Position numbers and translations under genes: made by a program. The notes under the pieces are model-generated. The model worked only from the letters and a program-made list of their open reading frames with translations, did not search any database and was not told the DNA's origin. A stretch of DNA of 64,000 nt. It comes from Kribbella amoyensis. Lineage in GTDB: Bacteria > Actinomycetota > Actinomycetes > Propionibacteriales > Kribbellaceae. How positions within the stretch are numbered: position 1 is the stretch's first letter; the number at the start of each line of letters is the position of its first letter. Where the stretch lies: NCBI RefSeq assembly GCF_007828865.1, contig NZ_VIVK01000001.1:5456001-5520000 (forward strand). Reading direction: 5' to 3'. This document shows, piece after piece, positions 52,207 through 61,743 of the stretch.

Positions 52207-54003
52207 TCAGAACGGCCAGACGAGCGGGATGATCACGAGCGCCACCGCGAGCCACCACAGCATCACGGGCAGGCCGAGCTTCCAGTAGTCGCCGAAGCGG
52301 TAGCCGGCCGGACTCATGATCATCATGTTCGCAGGCGTGGCGACCGGGGTCAGCAACGACGCGGCGCCGGCGACCGCGATCAGCATCAGCAGCGGCCGGA
52401 CCGAGGTACCGGTCCCTTGCGCCGCGGCGACCGCGATCGGGGTCACGATCAGGACCGTCGCGGTGTTGCTGACCACCTGGCCGAGCGTCGCGGTGAGCAG
52501 GAAGAACGCCAGCAGCAGCAGGTACGGCCGGCCGGCCCCGACCGCGTCGATGACCAGCTCGGCGATCCGGTCCGCCGCACCGCTGGTCTGGATGGCCGTC
52601 GACAACGGAATCAGGCCGCCGATCAGGACCACGATCGGCCACGACACCGCCCGGTACGCCTGCTGCGGTCCGACGACCCTGGTCAGCACCATCGCGGTCG
52701 CGGCCCCCAGACCCGCCATCGAGGGCGGTACCAGACCGGTGGCGAGCAGCATCACCATGACGGCGACGATGGCGACGGCCACGGACGCTCGCGGTCCCCA
52801 GGCCACGGCCTGGCGCCGGACCAGCTCGGGCGAATCCACCAGGAGGACATCCCGGTCCCGGGCCAGCGCCTCGAGGGCGGGCCACGGACCGTGTACGACG
52901 AGCGCATCGCCTTCGGCCAGAGCGGTCGGCCTGCTGCCGCGATCCTTCCCCATCCGCTGGACCGCGACGATCAGTACGTCGTTGTCCCGGCGCATCCCGG
53001 GGAACACGGTCTCTCCGACCAGGGAAGACCTCGGTGGGACCACGGCCTCCGCCACCCCGGTCTCTCCGGTGAGCAGTTCGCTGATCGGCGTCGGGGTCAT
53101 CGTGGTCGCGAGCGCCGCGTCGGCCACGAGTCGGTCGACCTGTTCCGGCGGTCCGGTCACTACCAGGACGTCGTCGACGGCGAGCACCTCGTTGTCCAGT
53201 GAGCGTCCCCGACCGTCCTCTGTTCCCACGATCGCCACGTCCGGGTACGTCGTCAGGTCGATCTCGCCCGAGACCGAGCCGAGCACCGGTGACCGCGCAC
53301 CGACGCGCAGGCGGTAGAAGCCCTCGCTCAGCGGGTAGTGCAGCGCGAGCGTGTCGGCGTGGCGGGCCAGGTTGGTGAAGGTGTGGACCGGCCGGATCGT
53401 GGGCAGCAGACGTGGTCCGAGCAGGACCGACAGGGCGATCGTTCCGAGGACCAGCGGCACGCCGACCAGAGCGAAGGAGAAGAACCGGAACGTGCCCTCA
53501 CCGGCTTCGCTCGCCGCATCGGAGACGATCACGTTGACCGGCGACGCGGTGAGGACGAGCAGAGCACCGGCGCTGCCGCTGAAGGCCAGCGGCATCAGCA
53601 TGCGCGACGGCACCTCGCCGATCCGGCCGGCGAGCATCACGACCAGAGGCAACAGGGCTGCGACCGCGCCGTTCAAGGTGATCAGCGCCGACATCACGGC
53701 ACACAGACCGGTCAGCGCCAGCAGCAGCCGGGTCCGGTTGGTGCCGACGTGCCGGACGAGGGTCTGGCCGGCCCAGGTCGTCACCCCGGTGGCGTCGATC
53801 CCTTCGCTGACCACGAACAACGACGCGATGAAGATGACCACCGGATCGCCGAAACCGGCCAGCACGGCGGTGAAGTCGAGCACCCCGCTGATCCAGAGGG
53901 CCAGGGCCGTGAGGACGGCGACCAGGTCGACCGGCAGGCGGTTCCAGACGAACAGTGCGACAACGCAGGCCAGGATGATCAGGCTGATCGTGCTGTCGTC
54001 CAT
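52207..54003 (-). CDS. SLC13-type permease with RCK_C (TrkA_C) domains
   Basis: This 598-aa protein has about 11-12 membrane helices split by two cytoplasmic TrkA_C/RCK_C domains (about residues 205-390), a build usual for bacterial SLC13-like permeases. NGAVAALLPLVV and SNTATVLIVTPIAVAAA match the two SNT-like substrate loops. The family moves dicarboxylates, sulfate or other anions with sodium. The ligand is not set. ATG 54003 is six bases after the AbgT stop. Confidence 0.88.
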   Translation of the reverse strand: MDDSTISLIILACVVALFVWNRLPVDLVAVLTALALWISGVLDFTAVLAGFGDPVVIFIASLFVVSEGIDATGVTTWAGQTLVRHVGTNRTRLLLALTGLCAVMSALITLNGAVAALLPLVVMLAGRIGEVPSRMLMPLAFSGSAGALLVLTASPVNVIVSDAASEAGEGTFRFFSFALVGVPLVLGTIALSVLLGPRLLPTIRPVHTFTNLARHADTLALHYPLSEGFYRLRVGARSPVLGSVSGEIDLTTYPDVAIVGTEDGRGRSLDNEVLAVDDVLVVTGPPEQVDRLVADAALATTMTPTPISELLTGETGVAEAVVPPRSSLVGETVFPGMRRDNDVLIVAVQRMGKDRGSRPTALAEGDALVVHGPWPALEALARDRDVLLVDSPELVRRQAVAWGPRASVAVAIVAVMVMLLATGLVPPSMAGLGAATAMVLTRVVGPQQAYRAVSWPIVVLIGGLIPLSTAIQTSGAADRIAELVIDAVGAGRPYLLLLAFFLLTATLGQVVSNTATVLIVTPIAVAAAQGTGTSVRPLLMLIAVAGAASLLTPVATPANMMIMSPAGYRFGDYWKLGLPVMLWWLAVALVIIPLVWPF

Positions 54004-54009
54004 ATCCGG

Positions 54010-55677
54010 TTAGCCGAGGTGCACCGGGGCGTCGGGGCCCCACGGGATCCCGATCAGGTACCAGGCGACGTAGAAGAGCGTCCACGCGACCAGGACGATG
54101 ATCGTGTACGGCAGCATCATCGATACCACCGTGCCCAGCCCGGCCTTCTTCCGGTACTTCTGGCAGACCAGCACGATGAACGGCAGGTACACCATCAACG
54201 GCGTGATGACGTTCACCGGACCGTCGCCGACCCGGTACGCCGCGATCACCGTCTGCGGAGCGATCCCGAGCCGGTAGAACAGCGGGATGAAGATCGGTGC
54301 CAGGATCGCCCACTTCGGGATCACACCCGGCATGATCAGGTCGATCACCACGACGAGCAGGATGAAGCCGATCAGCAGCGGCAGGGCGCCGATGTCGGCC
54401 CGCTCGAGCAGGTCGGCCAGACCGGTCGCGGCCAGCGTCGACATGTTGGAGTAGTTGAAGTAGGCGATGAACTGGGCGATCAGCAGCATCAGGAAGATCA
54501 GGCCGCCGAGGCCGTTGAACGTCTTCACGATCGCGTTGATCACGTTCGTGCTGCCGGTCAGCGACTTCGACCCACGGCCGTACCCCAGACCCGCGGCCAG
54601 GAACAGCATCGAGATGATGAAGAGCAGACTGCTCATGAACGGTGAGTTCCCGAAGATCTCACCGGTGTCCGGGTTGCGCAGCGGGGCGCCGGGGATGAAC
54701 GTCAGGGCCGAGACGATGACGACGGCCACCAGCAGGTAGATCCCGGACCACCGCAGTCCGCGCGACTCCAGCGCCATCTCCTCGTCGGTCGCGTGGTGGT
54801 CCTCCGGCGCGTCGGGCGGCGCCTCGGCCGGATCGTACTTGCCCAGCCTGGGCTCGAGGATGCGCTCGGTGATGATCGTCATGACGATGGCGCAGAAGAT
54901 CGTCGCCGCGATGCTGAAGTAGAAGTTGTTGGTGACGTTGAGGGTCACGTCGGGGGCGACCAGCTGGATCGTCTCGTTGGTGACCTCGGTGATGATGCCG
55001 TCGGCCGGCGTGATCAGGATGTTCACGAAGAAGGCGGCGCTGACACCCGCGTAGGCCGCGGCGATCCCCGCCAGCGGATGCCGGCCGAGGGACACGAACG
55101 CCGCTGCCCCGAGCGGGATCAGGACCAGGTAGCCCGCGTCCGACGCGACGCTGGAGATGCCGCCGAGCAGGACGATGATGAACGTGATCGTCACCGGCGG
55201 CGCGACCTTGACCATCTTGCGGATCAGCGCGGCGATCAGGCCGGCCTCCTCGGCGACCCCGACGCCGATCATCGCGACCAGGATCACCGCGACGACGCCG
55301 AAGTCGTTGAAGTTCTGCACGGCCGTGGTGAAGATGAAGCGGATGCCGTCACCGGACAGCAGGCTCTCGGCGGTGATCGTCTCGGTCTTGGTCTCGAAGT
55401 CCGGGACGGCGGGGGCCGGTGGCGTGTCCGACCCCGGAACGCTGGTGCCGCCCGGGTACTCCGGCATCACCTCGACCGTGGTCGGCTCGGCGACCTCGGT
55501 GGTCACGCTGGTGCCCGCCCAGGCCAGGATCTGCGAGAGCACGATGACGAGGAGGATCAGAGCGAGGAAGATCAGGGCGGGATGCGGAACCTTGTTCCCG
55601 ACCCGCTCGATGCCGTCGAGCATCCGCTGGACGCCGCCCTTGCGCGGTTCTTTCGTGGCGGCGGCCTTGGCGGTCAC
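54010..55677 (-). CDS. abgT: AbgT-family transporter
   Basis: This 555-aa protein has about 12 membrane helices, with MLDGIERVGNKVPHPALIFL at the start and SSVASDAGYLVLIPLGAAAF, FVNILITPADGIITEVTNE and YRVGDGPVNVITPLMVYLPF, which are AbgT signatures. The family carries p-aminobenzoyl-glutamate; some members export sulfonamides. GTG 55677 overlaps the M17 stop (GTGA). Together with the peptidases alongside, import and splitting of aminobenzoyl-glutamate is plausible. Confidence 0.92.
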   Translation of the reverse strand: MTAKAAATKEPRKGGVQRMLDGIERVGNKVPHPALIFLALILLVIVLSQILAWAGTSVTTEVAEPTTVEVMPEYPGGTSVPGSDTPPAPAVPDFETKTETITAESLLSGDGIRFIFTTAVQNFNDFGVVAVILVAMIGVGVAEEAGLIAALIRKMVKVAPPVTITFIIVLLGGISSVASDAGYLVLIPLGAAAFVSLGRHPLAGIAAAYAGVSAAFFVNILITPADGIITEVTNETIQLVAPDVTLNVTNNFYFSIAATIFCAIVMTIITERILEPRLGKYDPAEAPPDAPEDHHATDEEMALESRGLRWSGIYLLVAVVIVSALTFIPGAPLRNPDTGEIFGNSPFMSSLLFIISMLFLAAGLGYGRGSKSLTGSTNVINAIVKTFNGLGGLIFLMLLIAQFIAYFNYSNMSTLAATGLADLLERADIGALPLLIGFILLVVVIDLIMPGVIPKWAILAPIFIPLFYRLGIAPQTVIAAYRVGDGPVNVITPLMVYLPFIVLVCQKYRKKAGLGTVVSMMLPYTIIVLVAWTLFYVAWYLIGIPWGPDAPVHLG

Positions 55678-57193
55678 GAGCTTGCCGCCTGGTCGTCGGC
55701 CGGCCGGCGGAAGCCGAGGGCGAACTCGATCAGCAGCTTGGTCCCGAAGCCGGTCGCGCCCTTGTTGCGCCAGGTCCTCGGCGCGGGCAGTTGGGCGGTC
55801 CCAGCGATGTCCAGATGCGCCCACGGGTGGCCGTCGACGAACTCCTCCAGGAACAGCGCGGCCGTGATCGATCCCGCGTTGACGCCGCCCATGTTGGTGA
55901 AGTCGGCGACCGACGAGTCCAGCTGCGACCGGTACGGCCGGTACAGCGGAAGCTCCCAGACCAGCTCGTCGGAGGCGGTACCGGCCCGCTTCAGCTGGTC
56001 GATCAGAGCGGGGTTGTTCCCCATCAAGCCGGCCACCTCGACGCCGAAGGTCCGCAGACAGGCGCCGGTCAGTGTCGCGATGTCCACGATCGCGTCGACC
56101 GGTTCCTCGGTCGCGAGCGCCAGCGCGTCGGCCATCACCAGCCGCCCCTCGGCGTCGGTGTTGAGTACCTCGACAGTCTTGCCGTTGCGCATCCGCAGGA
56201 TGTCGCCGAGCTTCATCGCCGAACCGGAGGGCATGTTGTCGGTACACATCAGGTACCCGGTCACGGCCGCGGTGCAGCCGAGATCGCGCAGCGCCGTCAT
56301 CGAGGCCAGCACAGCCGCGGCTCCGGTCATGTCGTTCTTCATCTGCGCATGCGACTCGTCGCTCGGCTTCAGGCTGATGCCGCCGGAGTCGTACATGACC
56401 CCCTTGCCGACCAACGCGATCCGGCCTGTCGGGTCATCGGGCTCGTAGCGCAACCGGATCATCCGTGGTGGATCCACGCTGCCGCGGTTGACCCCGAGCA
56501 GACCGCCGCAGCCCAGTTCGATCAACTGGTCCTTGTCGAAGACCTCGACGCTCAGACCGCTCGCCGCGCCCACCTCCAGCGCGACCTCGGCCATCCGGAC
56601 CGCGGACAGCGTGGCGGCCGGGCAGTTCGCCAGATCGCGGCCGAGGGAGTAGGCCCGCGCCACGACCAGCCCTCGCTCCACCCCGCGGCGGGCCTCGTCG
56701 GCGAGCTCGTCGGGGGCCACCACCAGCAGGGACTCCAGGGTCGGCTCGTCAGCGCCGCGGCCGACGAAGTACCGCCATCGAGCGAGCAGGACGCCCTCGG
56801 TGACCGCTTGGGCGAAGTCCGCGGCGGAGAGCGACGGCACCTTCGCCGGGACCTCGACGGCCAGCCGCTTGTGCCAAGGGACGGCCCGCGCGAACTCAGC
56901 GGCCAGGTCGCGCACCAGGGCCGCATCGACCTCGTCGGCCGCTCCGGTACCGACAGCCACCATCACCCGGGCGACACCGCCAGGACGAGTGTCTCGCCCC
57001 GCTTTCCGGTGAAGCCGGCCGCTGCGAGCCCGGCGGCGTCCGTGCCGAGCTCTTCGGGCGGTTCGAGGGCCGAGGAGACCGGAACCGCGATGGCCGCCGC
57101 CGCCTGGCGCGCTTGGTCCAAGGACCCGACGCCGACCTCGGCCCGGTTTCTGGTCGAGGGGATCGGATCGAAGTCGTCTGGCGCAGTCTTCAC
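55674..57193 (-). pseudogene. M17 leucyl aminopeptidase with a one-base frameshift
   Basis: The catalytic part is intact: GKGVMYDSGGISLKPSDES, MKNDMTGAAA and NTDAEGRLVMADAL carry the two-zinc ligands. The N-terminal M17 domain reads from GTG 57193 (aggag upstream) in another frame and stops at TGA near 56963, after ETLVLAVSPG. Adding one base near CCCGGG (56966-56971) joins them into a 506-aa protein, the usual length. A shorter product starting near 56964 might be made. Either a real lesion or a sequencing error. It would trim N-terminal residues from imported peptides. Confidence 0.8.
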
Positions 57194-57516
57194 AAGCTCT
57201 CCTCTGGCCGCCGCTCCGCCGGGAGCGCAGGACATCTGCAGGCACGCGAGGCCGGAGCCTCCACCGCCCCGTCCGGCGGAGAAGGCTCCTCCTCTGCCCC
57301 TCCATCCCAGCAAGCGGAGGCGTGCCGAGCCTCGTCCGATAAGGGTGAGTTCCGCGCTGGGATCACCGGCGATCCGCCGCCCGGGCGCCGGGTCGGCTGG
57401 AAGTTGCCTAATGCAACAAAGAGGGCGCTTTCGTCGATGCGGACCACGGGAGGTCGTCCGGTGTTACCGTCGAGCGAGCAGTTGATGAAGTCGGTGGGAC
57501 CAACCTGGAGGTCACC
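57194..57516. other. Divergent promoter region of the M17 and M20 genes
   Basis: No gene is supported in these 323 bases. It must hold the promoters of both divergent units. GTTGC-ctaat-GCAAC (57403-57417) is a clean inverted repeat and may be an operator. Confidence 0.55.
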
Positions 57517-58758
57517 ATGTACGACCTGATCGAGCTGTCCGAGCTGTACAAGGATCTGCACGCGCACCCGGAGTTGTCGCTGCAGGAGGTCCGCACCGCT
57601 CGGGTCGTCGCGGACCGGCTCCGCGCCCTCGGCTTCGAGGTGACGGAGGGAGTCGGCGGTACCGGCGTCGTCGGCAGCCTGGCCAACGGTGCCGGGCCGA
57701 CCGCCCTGCTCCGCGCCGACATGGATGCGCTGCCGGTCGACGAGCAGACCGGGTTGACCTATGCGAGTACCGTGCGGAGCGCCGACCAGCACGGTCAAGA
57801 TGTCCCCGTGATGCACGCCTGCGGTCACGACATGCACGTCACCTGTCTGCTCGGCGCCGCAGCGGCCTTGGCCGGCGATCGCGATTCCTGGCGAGGCACC
57901 CTGGTGCTGGCCTTCCAGCCTGCCGAGGAACTGGGGGTAGGGGCCCAGGCGATGGTCGACGACGGCCTGTTCGAGCTCGTCGGGACACCGGATGTTGTGC
58001 TCGGCCAGCATGTGAGCCCACTGCCGGCGGGGGTCCTCGGACTCACTGCGGGACCCTGTTTCGCCGGTGCCGACACCGTGAAAATCACCCTCTACGGGCG
58101 AGGCGGTCATGGCTCCCGGCCGGAGGTCTGCGTCGATCCCGTCGTGATGGCCGCCGCGACGGTCCTGCGGTTGCAGACGATCGTGTCGCGCGACGTCGCC
58201 GCGAGCGATCCGGTCGTGGTGACCATCGGGTCGATGCGAGCGGGGACCAAGGAGAACATCATCCCCGACGAGGCCGAGCTGCAGCTGAGCATCAGGACGT
58301 TCGAGCCGGCCGTCCTGCGCACGGTGCTGGCCTCCATCGAGCGGATCGTGAACGGAGAAGCCGCGACGTCGGGCGCGCCCCGAGCTCCGCGAATCGACCA
58401 CCCGATGTCCTTTCCGGCGGTCGTGAACGATCCCGACGCGGTCGCCCGCACCAGGCCGCTCTTCGCGGCGGAGTTCGGCCCGGGGCGCCTCGTCGACCCC
58501 GGTCCGGTGACCGGGAGCGAGGACGTCGGGATCCTGGCCCGCGCGGCCGGCGCTCCCTGCGTCTTCTGGCTGCTCGGCGGCGCCGATCCCCAGCACTTCG
58601 CCGGCCTCACCGAGATGGCCGACCTGCACGAGGCCGTCGCGAAGCTCCCGTCGAACCACTCCCCGTTGTACGCACCCGTCATCGAGCCGACGATCAGTAC
58701 AGGCGTCGCCGCTCTGACAGCGGCCGCCCGCGGCTGGCTCCCCAAGGAGCAACCGTAA
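57517..58758 (+). CDS. M20-family amidohydrolase
   Basis: This 413-aa metallo-amidohydrolase begins MYDLIELSELYKDLHAHPEL. The metal site is visible in MHACGHDMH (C102, H104) and FQPAEELG (E137, E138), with QHVSPLPAG and RAGTKENIIP as further family motifs. Relatives include IAA-amino-acid hydrolases, hippurate hydrolases and AbgA/AbgB, which cleave aminobenzoyl-glutamate. The divergent AbgT gene favours an amide of glutamate as substrate. ctggagg precedes ATG 57517. Confidence 0.9.
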   Translation: MYDLIELSELYKDLHAHPELSLQEVRTARVVADRLRALGFEVTEGVGGTGVVGSLANGAGPTALLRADMDALPVDEQTGLTYASTVRSADQHGQDVPVMHACGHDMHVTCLLGAAAALAGDRDSWRGTLVLAFQPAEELGVGAQAMVDDGLFELVGTPDVVLGQHVSPLPAGVLGLTAGPCFAGADTVKITLYGRGGHGSRPEVCVDPVVMAAATVLRLQTIVSRDVAASDPVVVTIGSMRAGTKENIIPDEAELQLSIRTFEPAVLRTVLASIERIVNGEAATSGAPRAPRIDHPMSFPAVVNDPDAVARTRPLFAAEFGPGRLVDPGPVTGSEDVGILARAAGAPCVFWLLGGADPQHFAGLTEMADLHEAVAKLPSNHSPLYAPVIEPTISTGVAALTAAARGWLPKEQP

Positions 58759-59025
58759 TTCGATCGTCGTGGGTCGGCAACAGCGGCGTACCCCCGAAAG
58801 TTTGTTGCTTTGAGCACTGAAACTGCGAGTTGTGCGGAGCTCGATGCTTCAGGCAAAGGACGGCGATGCGTTACGCTGCAGTTCCCCTGCTCGTCGCCGC
58901 GGTCCCGTTCTGGTCCGGCGCCGAAGCTGAAGCCCGGTCGAGCGGTGCCGACCGATCGCACCGAATCCTTGCCAAACGGCGGGACGCGGCGGATGCTGAA
59001 CGGGGTGCCCGAGGGGAGGGTAGAG

Positions 59026-61704
59026 GTGGATCGCCACCGGGAGACGAGCTGGAGATCGGCCGGGGACACCGACGCCATGCCCCGAGATCCACCGGCCGCG
59101 CGGGTCTGGGTGGAACGCCCGGGCCTGATGCGGACCCTGGATGAAGCGGTGCGCGGGGCGGTGACCCTGGTGGTCGCGCCGGCCGGTGCCGGGAAAACGC
59201 TCACCCTCGCTCGCTGGACGTCCGAGCGGGCGCAGCTGCCAGTGGACTGGATCAGAACAGGCAGTGGAATCGACCCGCAGCAGCTCGCCGACGAACTCCG
59301 AGCGGCAGCGGTAGTCGCCGCGCTGGAGCGCCGGCTGTCACGCACCGCGCTGAGCCGCCGGATGACGGCCGACCTGGCCGGCCGAGAGGCCGAGCGCCTT
59401 CTGGTCATCGACGACGCCCACCTGATGGCGGCGGGCTGCTTCACCTTGCTCGACGAGCTGATCGCGAGCTGTCCCACGGCGTTGCGGATCGTGCTGATCT
59501 GCCGGTGGGATCCGCCGTTGGACCGTCTGGTGCCCTCGCTCCAGGGCGAGCTCACCACGATCCGGGGCAGGAGCCTGCGGATGTCGCGGCGGGAAGCCGC
59601 GGAGCTCGTGCTCGCGCATGGCAAGGACCTGCCGGCCGAGGCGGTGGCAGCCATCGTGGAAAGGGCACGGGGCTGGCCGGCGCTGATCGTCCTCGCGGCG
59701 CGCACTGTCGCGGGTCTCCCGGAGCCGGCGCGTGCCGCCGAGCACCTGAGCGACGGCGGCTGGCTGATGGCCGACCAGTTGACTGGTCAGGTCTTCTCCG
59801 CGCTCGCCGGTCGTGCGCGTCATCTGCTGCTGTGCGTCGCCTCCGAGGAGACGGTGACCGTTGATACCGCGGTCTGGCTGTCCGGGGATCCGCGGGCCGG
59901 TGAGTCGCTGGCCGAGCTCGAGGAGTCCGGACTGCTGGTCAGCCGCGAATACGACGCGGAGCCCGCCGGGCCGGTTCGGTACCGGATCCATCCACTGCTC
60001 TCCGAAGTGCTTCGCCGCCAGTCGAACGCGGGCGGGGTGGACGTCCTGCAAGCCCGGGCCATGCTCGGCCGAGCCGCTCGCTGGGATGTCGCCAACGGCG
60101 ATCTGGGACAGGGCTTCCGGCGGTTGGTCGCGGTCCGGGCGTGGGACGAGGTCGTCGAGCTGATCGCCGAACGGGGGATGGAGCTGCTGATGCTCGGGCA
60201 GGACCAGCAGTTCCGGCAGATCGTCCACGCGGCGCCGGAAGTGGTGGACGCCTGCCCCCGGGCCTGGGCGACGCTCGCCATCGAGCGGATGATCCACGGC
60301 GACCCGGCGGGTGCCAGGCACTGGAAGGACCGGCTGGACGACAGCCAGGCCCTCGACGAGGCCGTCATCGGCTCGATCGAGGTGATGTCCTTGCGACTGG
60401 CCTGGGCGTGGAGCGACGCGGCCGCCCTGACCACGGCGGTCGATCAGGCCCGGGCGCTGCTCGAGGAGATGACCGTCCCGACCGCCTCCGGCGCCTGGCT
60501 GCTCGTCCAGCTGGGCACGGCCGAGAACTGGCTGGGACAGCTGACCGCGGCCCAGGGCCACCTCCGCCGGGCCGCCACGGCGGGGGAGTTGCTCGGCCTG
60601 CCCGGCGTGCTGTCCGCCGCACTCTCACATCTGGCGCTGACCGAGTACCTGGAAGGCAGGTACCGCAACTGCTGCGCCTTGGTCGACCGGGTCCTGGAGC
60701 TGGTCGGTACGGCGGGGTCGGCGGTGGACGACGTTGCTGTCCGAGCCCGGATCGTGCGGGAGCTCGCCCGGTCGTGGCAGACGGGCGCCTTGGTGGCCGT
60801 CATCGACTCGTCCGAGATCCTCCGTGGGGACGTCCACCTCGATCCCGCCACCGCCGTCCTCCGATCGATCCTCGACGGCCGGATCCGGGTCGCCGCCGAG
60901 GCCAAAGACCTTGACGTGCCGGTCGATCTTGCCCCGACGACGCTGCCGTGGACCCCCGCTCACCTGGCGGCGGCGCTGCTGAGCGAGCGCTGTGTGCAGG
61001 CACTGCTGGGCAACGATCGCTCGACGCTGGTGGAGTTGACCGCCGAACTCGACCTGATCGGGGCCGACGCCGAGGCGACCGTGGTGCGGGCGCTGTGCGT
61101 CGACCTCAGCGGCGATCGCGAACAGGCTTCGGCGACGTTGGAGCCCGTGGTCGACAACACGGTGCCGGCGCTGCTGTCGATGACTCGATGGGTGGCCCTT
61201 GTCTGTCAGGCCCAGCTCAAGGACAGCCTGGGCTACCAGGCCGCGGCCGAGTCGATGTTGCGGGAGGCGATCCGAGGCACGGCGCCGCACGGAGTCAGCG
61301 GTGTCTTCTTCGGCTGGAGCCTGAACGGCACCCCTACCTACGACCTGCTGCACCGCATCGCGGACCAGGAATCGTCGCCCTGGCTGGACGAACTCTGCGA
61401 CCAGATGCGCGACCGCAACGGCTGGAAGACGCTGCTGAGGAGATCCCGGGTGGCCGGCTCGACCGGCTCCAGCCAGAGCCCGGGCGGGGACGCGATCGAT
61501 CCCGCGTTCGTCCCCGGACTCACCCATCGCGAGCACGACGTGCTGGTCCAGCTGGCGGGCGGCAACTCGTACGCGGACATCGCCGTCGCCCTGTTCATCA
61601 GCGAGAACACTGTGAAGACGCACGTCTCGTCGCTCTACTCCAAGCTCGGGGCCTCCGGACGCAGCCGGGCGCTGAAGATCGCGCGCACGCTGGAACTGAT
61701 CTGA
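59026..61704 (+). CDS. Large LuxR-type STAND regulator (MalT-like)
   Basis: This 892-aa regulator has an N-terminal AAA/STAND ATPase with Walker A VVAPAGAGKTLT (about residues 47-58) and Walker B RLLVIDDAHLM, a central helical TPR-like region and a C-terminal LuxR HTH (LTHREHDVLVQLAGGNSYAD ... SENTVKTHVSSLYSKL). It would switch on transcription when ATP and an inducer bind. GTG 59026 is preferred to a TTG at 58810 because gaggggaggg (59011-59020) lies just upstream. Neither neighbour is a clear target. Confidence 0.88.
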   Translation: MDRHRETSWRSAGDTDAMPRDPPAARVWVERPGLMRTLDEAVRGAVTLVVAPAGAGKTLTLARWTSERAQLPVDWIRTGSGIDPQQLADELRAAAVVAALERRLSRTALSRRMTADLAGREAERLLVIDDAHLMAAGCFTLLDELIASCPTALRIVLICRWDPPLDRLVPSLQGELTTIRGRSLRMSRREAAELVLAHGKDLPAEAVAAIVERARGWPALIVLAARTVAGLPEPARAAEHLSDGGWLMADQLTGQVFSALAGRARHLLLCVASEETVTVDTAVWLSGDPRAGESLAELEESGLLVSREYDAEPAGPVRYRIHPLLSEVLRRQSNAGGVDVLQARAMLGRAARWDVANGDLGQGFRRLVAVRAWDEVVELIAERGMELLMLGQDQQFRQIVHAAPEVVDACPRAWATLAIERMIHGDPAGARHWKDRLDDSQALDEAVIGSIEVMSLRLAWAWSDAAALTTAVDQARALLEEMTVPTASGAWLLVQLGTAENWLGQLTAAQGHLRRAATAGELLGLPGVLSAALSHLALTEYLEGRYRNCCALVDRVLELVGTAGSAVDDVAVRARIVRELARSWQTGALVAVIDSSEILRGDVHLDPATAVLRSILDGRIRVAAEAKDLDVPVDLAPTTLPWTPAHLAAALLSERCVQALLGNDRSTLVELTAELDLIGADAEATVVRALCVDLSGDREQASATLEPVVDNTVPALLSMTRWVALVCQAQLKDSLGYQAAAESMLREAIRGTAPHGVSGVFFGWSLNGTPTYDLLHRIADQESSPWLDELCDQMRDRNGWKTLLRRSRVAGSTGSSQSPGGDAIDPAFVPGLTHREHDVLVQLAGGNSYADIAVALFISENTVKTHVSSLYSKLGASGRSRALKIARTLELI

Positions 61705-61743
61705 ACGGCCGCGCAGCCCACCCGCGCCGTCCTCCGGTGACTC

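Noticed and set aside
58810..59025. Longer N-terminus for the LuxR-type regulator starting at TTG 58810
   Set aside because: The extra 72 residues look non-coding, and GTG 59026 has a much stronger ribosome site.
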